Positions 6,723 through 11,787 of a DNA stretch of 11,787 nt are shown one piece after another. This DNA comes from CAZCQP01 sp964500895 (GTDB taxonomy: Bacteria > Bacillota > Clostridia > Lachnospirales > JAISER01). Each line of letters begins with the position of its first letter. Position 1 is the stretch's first letter. Under the pieces are notes generated by a model. It was given only the letters and a program-made list of their open reading frames with translations. It was not told the DNA's origin and did not search any database. Location: positions 1-11,787 of the forward strand of contig CAZCQP010000064.1 of NCBI GenBank assembly GCA_964500895.1, written 5' to 3'. Both the position numbers and the translations under genes were made by a program.

Positions 6723-8156
6723 ATGGTTTTCTCCAGCCCGTTATTTTTGTATGGTTTTTTGCCGGTTTGTTTGGGGCTTTATTTTTTGTTTAGAAGTTTG
6801 CGGTGGAAAAACACTGTTTTGCTGACCGCATCCCTGTTTTTTTACGCATGGGGAGAGCCAAAATGGATTTTCATGCTGGTTTTAACCAGCTATACCAACT
6901 ATATATGCGGCCTAAAAATTGCCGCCGCCCAAGAAGCGGAAGATGCCAAGAAAGCAAAGGCTGCCATGCTGGTGGGCGTTGTGGCCAGTTTATTGGGCCT
7001 GGGGGTGTTTAAATACACCACCCTTGTCATAGACAGCCTGAACCTGCTGCCCACGGTACACTTGCCCGGCTGGAAGCTTTCTTTGCCCATTGGTATATCT
7101 TTTTATACGTTTCAGGCCTTAACCTACACCATTGACGTTTACCGGGGCCGTGTACAGGCGCAGCAGTCCTTTGCCAAGTTTCTTTTGTATATATCCATGT
7201 TTACCCAGCTTATTGCCGGGCCCATTGTGCGGTATGTAGACATTGCGGCTCAAATTGAAGGCCGCGCTTATACCTTGTCCCAGTTTTCCAGCGGGGTTAC
7301 CCGGTTTTTATGCGGGCTGGGCAAAAAAGTGTTGCTGGCCAACTACGCTGGGGCAGCCTTGAACCATGTGGTGGGCGGGGGAATTATATCCATGACCACC
7401 GTGGATGCTTGGCTGGTGCTGGTGCTGTATGCGTTCCAGCTGTACTTCGACTTTTCCGGCTATTCAGACATGGCCATCGGTATGGGGCGGATGTTTGGAT
7501 TTTCTTTTCTGGAAAACTTCAACTACCCCTACATTGCCGCTTCCATTACAGACTTCTGGCGGCGGTGGCACATTTCCTTGTCCTCCTTTTTCCGGGACTA
7601 TGTGTACATTCCCTTGGGGGGCAACCGCCAACATCACATCACCAACATTGTGGTGGTGTGGGCTTTAACCGGGCTGTGGCACGGGGCCAGCTGGAACTTT
7701 GTGCTGTGGGGCCTGTATTATGCCTTGTTCCTCATTTTGGAAAAAAAGGTGCTGGCGGAAAAAGTGCTGGCCAAGTTGCCGAAAGCCTTTCGGCACGCCT
7801 ATACCATGGCGGTGGTGCTTGTGGGCTGGGGGCTGTTCTACTTTACAGACTTTAAAGACATTGCGGCCTTTGTGCCGGTGCTGTTTGGCTTTGGGCGGGC
7901 AGGGTTCTTTAACGGCATCACCCGGGTAATGTTGATGCAGAACAGTTTGTTGCTGCTGGCGTGCGTGGTGGCCTGTACCCCGGTAGGGATGTGGGTCAAG
8001 GAACGGCTGGTTCAGCGTGTTGAGCAGTCCCAAAAACATGTGGCAGACTTGGTGGTTTCCGCATCCCAAACGGTGTACAACGCCGCACTGTTGTTTTTCT
8101 GCACCGTCTCTATGGTGAGCAGCGGATTCAACCCCTTTTTATATTTTAGGTTTTAG
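6723..8156 (+). CDS. MBOAT-family membrane O-acyltransferase (AlgI/DltB-like)
   Basis: This is a polytopic membrane enzyme expected to pass acyl groups, usually acetyl, across the membrane onto an extracellular polymer or onto a partner protein. At 477 residues it is of AlgI size, with about ten or more hydrophobic segments. MBOAT landmarks are LPIGISFYTFQALTYTIDVYRG (about 120-141), a QLIAGPIVRY segment, QLYFDFSGYSDMAIGMG (about 239-255), the TDFWRRWHISLSSFFRDYVYIPLGGN block with His283, and LWHGASWNF with the invariant catalytic His320. Nothing essential is missing. The ATG start has only a weak ribosome site (GGGTG). It heads a five-gene unit, and the DHHW protein 11 bases downstream is its usual partner, which points to O-acetylation of an envelope or secreted polysaccharide. 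The polymer is unknown. Confidence 0.93.
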   Translation: MVFSSPLFLYGFLPVCLGLYFLFRSLRWKNTVLLTASLFFYAWGEPKWIFMLVLTSYTNYICGLKIAAAQEAEDAKKAKAAMLVGVVASLLGLGVFKYTTLVIDSLNLLPTVHLPGWKLSLPIGISFYTFQALTYTIDVYRGRVQAQQSFAKFLLYISMFTQLIAGPIVRYVDIAAQIEGRAYTLSQFSSGVTRFLCGLGKKVLLANYAGAALNHVVGGGIISMTTVDAWLVLVLYAFQLYFDFSGYSDMAIGMGRMFGFSFLENFNYPYIAASITDFWRRWHISLSSFFRDYVYIPLGGNRQHHITNIVVVWALTGLWHGASWNFVLWGLYYALFLILEKKVLAEKVLAKLPKAFRHAYTMAVVLVGWGLFYFTDFKDIAAFVPVLFGFGRAGFFNGITRVMLMQNSLLLLACVVACTPVGMWVKERLVQRVEQSQKHVADLVVSASQTVYNAALLFFCTVSMVSSGFNPFLYFRF

Positions 8157-8167
8157 GAGAGGTTACT

Positions 8168-8203
8168 TTGAAGCTTTCTACAATATTGAAGCTTTCTAAA
8201 ATA
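8168..8203 (+). repeat. 18-bp tandem duplication at the start codon of the DHHW gene
   Basis: Two adjacent 18-base units, TTGAAGCTTTCTACAATA (8168-8185) and TTGAAGCTTTCTAAAATA (8186-8203), differ at one base. They encode MKLSTI-LKLSKI. Each carries a TTG, but only the first has a ribosome binding site at the right distance. Just upstream, TTTTAGG is also repeated in tandem (8144-8150, 8151-8157) across the MBOAT stop. Confidence 0.85.
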
Positions 8204-9619
8204 TTGCACTTGGTATGCTGTTTGGTTTTCATCGTGCCCATTTGCATGATGGCCCTTTTATATGTGCTGCTGCCCCACGAAACGGTGCTGGCCAACGAAC
8301 AGCGTGTGGCCAAAATGCCCGCTTTTTCTGTGGAGGCCCTATTTAGCGGCCACTATTTCCCGGAGGTGGAGGCCTATTTTTCAGACACCTTTCCTTTCAG
8401 AACCCAATTGTTTGCTGCCAATGCCAACCTGGCGGGCTTTTATGCCTTTTCCCCCTCACGGGAAGAAAGCGCCTTGGTGAGCATGGCGGCTTCCAGCCAG
8501 AACCTGGACATGGGCATGGGTACCTCTGCCCTTGGGGAGTACGTGCAAGTGCCCCCAGAACCAGACGCTGTGCCGGAGGAAGAAACAGGCTGGGGAAACA
8601 CCATCAGCCCCCATTGGGAAGAAGGGTTGGCCGCCGGGCTTTTAGACCCTGAGAAAGAGGAAGCCCCGCCGCCGCCGCCGGTGATACCCGAGTTTAACAG
8701 CACGGCAGAGGAAAACAAAAGCGGCACCATTTTACTAACCGAAGACCGGGCCATGGAGATATTTTCCTATTCCGAAGCCCGTTTTGACGAATACGCCACC
8801 ATCATTAATGCCATGAAAGCAGCTGTGCCGGAGGATGTGCGGGTGTTTAGCCTGGTGGCTCCTACGTCTGTGGAATATTACGCACCCCCGGAATACCGGG
8901 AAGGCAGGCGGTCGGTGAAGATGGCCATTGAAGCATTGCAGGAAAAGTTGCAAGGCCCCATCACCGTAGACGCTTGGACGGAACTGGCCTACCATGTGGA
9001 CGAATACATTTATTTGCGTACAGACCACCACTGGACAGCCCGGGGCGCCTATTACGCTTATGTGGCACTGTGCCGCTCCGCCGGGTTTAAGCCTGTACAG
9101 CTGGAGGATTTCAAAACCGGGCAGTACGATGATTTCCTGGGCACCATGTACCAGTTTTTAGGGTCAGACCCTCGGAAAGACCGGCTGCTTACCAACAAGG
9201 ACTACATAGAATACTTCGTGCCCATTGTGGAAACAGAAGCGCTGGTGTACGCCAATACGGCCATGGAAAACGGCCGCTCCATTGCTGTGGTCAACGAAGC
9301 TTTCACTGGTGGCAACAAGTATTTGTGCTTTATCGCGGGGGATAACCCCTTAACCCATATCACCACCAGCCAGAAGAACGGCAAAAGTATTGTGGTGTTG
9401 AAGGAATCTTACGGCAACGCTTTTGTGCCCTTTTTAACCGCCCATTACGAGAACATTTACGTGGTGGATTTAAGAACCTTTAACGGCCCCAACCAGCCTA
9501 GTTTCAACCTGGCTAACTTTGTGAATGACCATCAAGTGAACGATGTATTGGTGATTAACTATGCTTTCTCCGCTTCAAACCCCAGCATTCAAACGGGGTT
9601 GCGGAATATGGTGCCGTAA
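8168..9619 (+). CDS. DHHW-family membrane-anchored SGNH-type protein (AlgJ/AlgX-like partner of MBOAT)
   Basis: This is a probable extracytoplasmic acyl-transfer partner of the upstream MBOAT protein. The 483-residue layout is a short basic N-terminus, one membrane anchor (about 13-35), an extracellular region with an acidic/proline-rich linker (about 128-178, including PPPPP), then the catalytic-type domain. The family-defining DHHW is Asp286-His287-His288-Trp289, in the context RTDHHWTARGAYYAY. KESYGNAF with Ser414, followed by VPFL, matches the position of the nucleophile in AlgX/AlgJ-like proteins. Together these give a plausible Asp/His/Ser triad (inference). The TTG start is supported by AGGAG (8155-8159), 8 bases upstream and overlapping the MBOAT stop codon. 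The first 12 residues come from an 18-base tandem duplication. Gene order and the shared transcript support joint function in polymer O-acetylation. Confidence 0.9.
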   Translation: MKLSTILKLSKILHLVCCLVFIVPICMMALLYVLLPHETVLANEQRVAKMPAFSVEALFSGHYFPEVEAYFSDTFPFRTQLFAANANLAGFYAFSPSREESALVSMAASSQNLDMGMGTSALGEYVQVPPEPDAVPEEETGWGNTISPHWEEGLAAGLLDPEKEEAPPPPPVIPEFNSTAEENKSGTILLTEDRAMEIFSYSEARFDEYATIINAMKAAVPEDVRVFSLVAPTSVEYYAPPEYREGRRSVKMAIEALQEKLQGPITVDAWTELAYHVDEYIYLRTDHHWTARGAYYAYVALCRSAGFKPVQLEDFKTGQYDDFLGTMYQFLGSDPRKDRLLTNKDYIEYFVPIVETEALVYANTAMENGRSIAVVNEAFTGGNKYLCFIAGDNPLTHITTSQKNGKSIVVLKESYGNAFVPFLTAHYENIYVVDLRTFNGPNQPSFNLANFVNDHQVNDVLVINYAFSASNPSIQTGLRNMVP

Positions 9620-9644
9620 GCACATCCCACAGGAGGGGCTTTAC

Positions 9645-10202
9645 ATGCGTTTGGACTTAACACTAGAACTTACGCCGCAGATGGTGGCTCACGCACAGCA
9701 CAACGAGAACAAAGCGCTTGTGGGCCACCTTGGCACCCATTTTGATGTGATGAACCATGTATTTCCTTTGGACTATACGGAAAGAATAGGTGTTGTCTTT
9801 GACGTAAGCCATGTGGAAGACCGGGACATTGACCTTGGGGATATTGACATAGCTAAAATAGAAGCAAACATGTTTGTGGCTTTTCATACCGGCTTTATCG
9901 AAAAAGTAGGTTACGGCAGCCCGGATTATTTCAGCAATCACCCCCAGCTTTCCCACGGGCTTATTGATGGGCTGGTTCAAAGGGGGGTATCCATCATTGG
10001 TGTGGATTTTGCCGGGGTGCGCAGAGGAAAGGAACATACGCCCAAAGACCAGTATTGCGCAGACAGAGGGGTTTTCATTGTGGAAAACCTTTGTAATTTA
10101 AAGGAAGTGCTTGGCCATGGGGGCAGGTTCACTGCCAACACGTACCCCATGCGTTATGCCCAAATGACAGGGTTGCCTTGCAGGGTGATTGCAAAGATTT
10201 AG
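9645..10202 (+). CDS. Cyclase/kynurenine formamidase-family metal-dependent hydrolase
   Basis: This is a predicted cytoplasmic metal-dependent hydrolase of the cyclase superfamily (PF04199), which includes bacterial N-formylkynurenine formamidase and other amide hydrolases. At 185 residues it is slightly short for the family (about 200-220). The metal-binding signature HxGTHxDxxxH is complete: His28, Gly30-Thr31-His32, Asp34 and His38. A second block, EHTPKDQYCADRGVFIVENL (about 150-169), matches the C-terminal part of the active site. No tryptophan degradation genes are nearby, so formamidase activity is not implied. The ATG at 9645 is chosen because AGGAGG (9631-9636) lies 8 bases upstream; the frame is open further back but that stretch overlaps the DHHW gene. 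It follows the DHHW stop by 25 bases. Its base composition looks more AT-rich than the two genes before it. Confidence 0.88.
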   Translation: MRLDLTLELTPQMVAHAQHNENKALVGHLGTHFDVMNHVFPLDYTERIGVVFDVSHVEDRDIDLGDIDIAKIEANMFVAFHTGFIEKVGYGSPDYFSNHPQLSHGLIDGLVQRGVSIIGVDFAGVRRGKEHTPKDQYCADRGVFIVENLCNLKEVLGHGGRFTANTYPMRYAQMTGLPCRVIAKI

Positions 10203-10212
10203 GGGTGATGTG

Positions 10213-10647
10213 ATGCACATTGCATTTGCGCAACAACAGGATATGAATAGCTGGATGGATTTATTGCACCTGGTGCAGGATTCTTTTCCCGGCTTAAACA
10301 TGAGGGAATATCAAACTGGGCTGGCACAGTGTATGGATGACAGGCAAGCGCTGGTGGCTAAAGTGGACAACACTTTAGGGGGTGCCTTGATTTTTTCAAA
10401 AGATGCTGAATTAACTTTTTTAGCGGTTCATCCCCAGCATCGTCACAAAGGCATTGGAAAGGCCCTTATTCAAGCGTGCATGTCCCAATTTCCGCCTGGC
10501 ACCAGGCTAAGCGTTGTCACTTATCGTGATGGCGACCCCTTGGGGGTTGCTGCTCGAAAGCTTTACCAAAGCCTGGGCTTTTGTGATGGTGAACTGCTAA
10601 CGGTTTTCGATTACCCGTGCCAGGAACTGTACACCATCATTCAATAG
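10213..10647 (+). CDS. GNAT-family N-acetyltransferase
   Basis: This is a small cytoplasmic GNAT-fold enzyme of 144 residues that would transfer an acetyl group from acetyl-CoA to an amine; the substrate is unknown. The acetyl-CoA binding motif A is AVHPQHRHKGIGKALI, with the R-x-x-G-x-G loop at Arg77 to Gly82, preceded by the strand LTFLAV. Motif B is AARKLYQSLGF (about 116-126), the usual C-terminal helix and strand. The N-terminal third (DLLHLVQDSFPGL) is variable, as expected for substrate recognition. The ATG start at 10213 has AGGGG (10201-10205) 7 bases upstream, overlapping the stop of the cyclase gene, so the two are probably translated together. A GTG at 10210 is a possible alternative start. 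Confidence 0.9.
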   Translation: MHIAFAQQQDMNSWMDLLHLVQDSFPGLNMREYQTGLAQCMDDRQALVAKVDNTLGGALIFSKDAELTFLAVHPQHRHKGIGKALIQACMSQFPPGTRLSVVTYRDGDPLGVAARKLYQSLGFCDGELLTVFDYPCQELYTIIQ

Positions 10648-10668
10648 CTTTTTGAGAGGAGCGGCAGT

Positions 10669-11616
10669 TTGAAAATTCTCATATACGGTGCTGGCGTTAT
10701 TGGAAGCATTTTTGCAGGAAAGCTTGCCCTTGCAGGGCATCAGGTCACGGTTTTAGCAAGAGGCAAAAGGCTTGAGGAGATAAAAAACAAGGGCATCGTT
10801 CTTGTGAATCCCCATACCCAGAAAAAGGAACAGGTATGCGTTAATGCCATTGACGAACTATTGCCGGAAATGTATTTCGACTATGTGCTGATTACCATGC
10901 AGCGCACCCAAGTTGATGCAATTTTACCCTCGTTATCCCAAAATTGTTCAAAAAACATGGTGTTTGTGGTGAACACCGCAAGTGGATATGACAACTGGGT
11001 AAAGGCCGTTGGCAAAGACCGCCTGATGATTGGGTTTCCATCGGCAGGCGGAGAACGCAGCGCAGGCAGCGTGCACTACTTTATAGGTAAAGGCATTCAA
11101 AGAATTTTTCAAACCACAACATTCGGGGAATACACAGGAAAAAAAACAGAACGTGTGCAAACACTTATTCATTTGTTTAATGGAGCGGAAATACCATCTG
11201 TCTATTGTGCTAACATGGATGCATGGCAAAAAACACATGTTGCCGTGATAACCAGCATCGCCAATGCATTATACGGGGTAAATTGCTGCAACGTTCAATT
11301 GGGGCGCTCTTACGGCAAGGTTATAGAAATGGTGAATGGCATAAAGGAAGGCTTTCGGGTCCTTAGAAAAAATGGGGTTCACCCTACACCACAAAAGCTG
11401 TGGTGGTTCAACCTTCCTACCCCAATACTGGCTATGATATTTTGTATCTTTATGAAGACAAAAATGGCGGAAACAACCATGGCCAAACATTGCATGGTTG
11501 CAAAGCCTGAAATGATATGGCTTCAACAAGAATTTGATGCCTTAATTGCAAAAAGCGGAGTGCATACGCCAACGATTGATAAATTAAGGAAAAACTTGTC
11601 CAGCACAACATGCTAA
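10669..11616 (+). CDS. Ketopantoate reductase-family NAD(P)-dependent dehydrogenase (probably not true PanE)
   Basis: This is a cytoplasmic 2-dehydropantoate 2-reductase-family protein of 315 residues. The N-terminal Rossmann domain starts at residue 2, with GAGVIG (7-12) and a basic LARGKRLEEI stretch (about 29-38) that favours NADPH. ITMQRTQVDAIL corresponds to the usual V-K-x-x-Q/D segment. In the helical C-terminal domain, Lys188 (DAWQKTHVAVITSIANALYG) fits the family's catalytic lysine, and the protein ends with a SGVHTPTIDKL segment. It lacks the TEIDYINGYVV-type motif carrying the catalytic Glu of biosynthetic PanE; that region reads AKPEMIWLQQEFDAL. It is therefore likely a paralogue with another 2-oxo or hydroxy acid substrate. 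The TTG start is supported by AGGAG (10657-10661) 7 bases upstream. It is the last gene of the five-gene unit, with no terminator before the tRNA promoter. Confidence 0.87.
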   Translation: MKILIYGAGVIGSIFAGKLALAGHQVTVLARGKRLEEIKNKGIVLVNPHTQKKEQVCVNAIDELLPEMYFDYVLITMQRTQVDAILPSLSQNCSKNMVFVVNTASGYDNWVKAVGKDRLMIGFPSAGGERSAGSVHYFIGKGIQRIFQTTTFGEYTGKKTERVQTLIHLFNGAEIPSVYCANMDAWQKTHVAVITSIANALYGVNCCNVQLGRSYGKVIEMVNGIKEGFRVLRKNGVHPTPQKLWWFNLPTPILAMIFCIFMKTKMAETTMAKHCMVAKPEMIWLQQEFDALIAKSGVHTPTIDKLRKNLSSTTC

Positions 11617-11621
11617 AAACC

Positions 11622-11650
11622 TTGACATTAATTTTGTTTTAGCGTATAAT
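11622..11650 (+). promoter_or_regulatory. Perfect-consensus sigma-A promoter upstream of tRNA-Ser
   Basis: TTGACA (11622-11627), exactly 17 bases, then TATAAT (11645-11650): all twelve consensus bases match. It starts only 5 bases after the dehydrogenase stop codon. The predicted transcript start is near 11657, about 66 bases before the mature tRNA 5' end. A promoter this strong fits stable RNA transcription. Confidence 0.9.
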
Positions 11651-11679
11651 GTGCAATGTTCATTGTAAATGGTCTTTAA

Positions 11680-11711
11680 GGGCTATTCTACTTTTTAAGT
11701 AGGAAGTGCCC
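11680..11711 (+). other. Hairpin in the leader of the tRNA-Ser transcript
   Basis: CTACTT-TTT-AAGTAG (11688-11702) is a perfect six-pair stem with a three-base loop. It is enclosed by GGGC (11680-11683) pairing with GCCC (11708-11711) across an internal loop. It lies between the promoter and the tRNA. It lacks a following T-run, so it does not look like a terminator; it may be a processing signal. Confidence 0.5.
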
Positions 11712-11722
11712 GGGATTTATGT

Positions 11723-11787
11723 GGAGGAGTATCGAAGTGGTCATAACGCGGCGGTCTTGAAAACTGCTGTTCATACCGGTAAGCTGT
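11723..11787 (+). tRNA. tRNA-Ser (anticodon UGA), 5' part, cut by window end
   Basis: The gene starts with acceptor strand GGAGGAG (11723-11729), then a D-arm region containing AAGTGGT. The anticodon arm follows: GCGGT (11751-11755), loop CTTGAAA (11756-11762) and ACTGC (11763-11767). Loop positions 34-36 are TGA (11758-11760), which reads serine UCA codons. The bases after the anticodon arm (from 11768) fit the start of the long variable arm of a class II tRNA. The T-arm and acceptor 3' strand lie outside the window. The D-stem pairing is imperfect by eye, so the fold should be confirmed on the full gene. Confidence 0.88.

Noticed and set aside
7665..8069. A 134-residue open frame on the minus strand inside the MBOAT gene.
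   Set aside because: It is His/Gln/Pro-rich with no recognisable motif, and it is explained by antisense reading of a membrane protein gene.
8666..8684. A GCC/CCG triplet run resembling a microsatellite.
   Set aside because: It is short and simply encodes the proline run of the DHHW linker.
9561..9644. A longer cyclase protein starting 28 codons upstream of 9645.
   Set aside because: That start lies inside the DHHW coding region, has no ribosome site, and the added residues do not resemble the family; AGGAGG at 9631 fits the ATG at 9645.
1..11787. CRISPR arrays, insertion sequences, phage genes, toxin-antitoxin pairs and attachment sites, including at the tRNA gene.
   Set aside because: No regularly spaced repeats, transposase, integrase or small toxin-type genes are visible, and the tRNA 3' end, where an attachment site would lie, is outside the window.

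Overview
The window looks like a chromosomal segment of a low-to-mid GC Clostridia-type Firmicute, probably near Oscillospiraceae/Ruminococcaceae. The supporting signs are the minD-minE-rodA-mgsA order, a small alarmone synthetase, an MBOAT plus DHHW-protein pair, strong AGGAGG-type ribosome binding sites and frequent GTG/TTG starts. The taxonomic placement is inference from gene content only. I see no phage, insertion sequence, CRISPR array, plasmid or origin signature. No gene-free stretch exceeds 300 bases; the longest is 213 bases (6510-6722).

Layout. (1) 1-594, plus strand: the C-terminal part of a DUF401-type membrane permease, cut by the window edge. Its last 31 bases overlap the end of a convergent AI-2E-family transporter gene. 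(2) 564-6509, minus strand, read right to left: a ferredoxin-domain aldo/keto reductase with its own strong promoter; a putative promoter and then minD, minE, rodA and an mgsA-like gene; an intrinsic terminator; then a small (p)ppGpp synthetase gene and the AI-2E-family transporter gene. (3) 6510-6722: a divergent promoter region with two good sigma-A promoters and a perfect 15-bp palindrome next to the reductase ribosome binding site. (4) 6723-11616, plus strand: five tightly spaced genes (gaps of 10 to 25 bases, no internal terminator seen). They are an MBOAT O-acyltransferase, a DHHW/SGNH-type protein, a metal-dependent cyclase/formamidase-family hydrolase, a GNAT acetyltransferase and a ketopantoate-reductase-family dehydrogenase. 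(5) 11617-11787: a perfect-consensus promoter, a leader hairpin and the 5' part of a tRNA-Ser(UGA) gene running off the window.

How the genes work together. minD/minE and rodA link division-site placement to wall elongation. minC is not in its usual place before minD. The mgsA-like product has replacements at both positions corresponding to the E. coli catalytic residues Asp71 and His98, so its annotated activity is doubtful. The MBOAT and DHHW proteins form a likely envelope or exopolysaccharide O-acylation pair. The three downstream enzymes are small-molecule enzymes whose link to that pair is unexplained and is the best candidate for something new here. Most of the rest is ordinary housekeeping chromosome.
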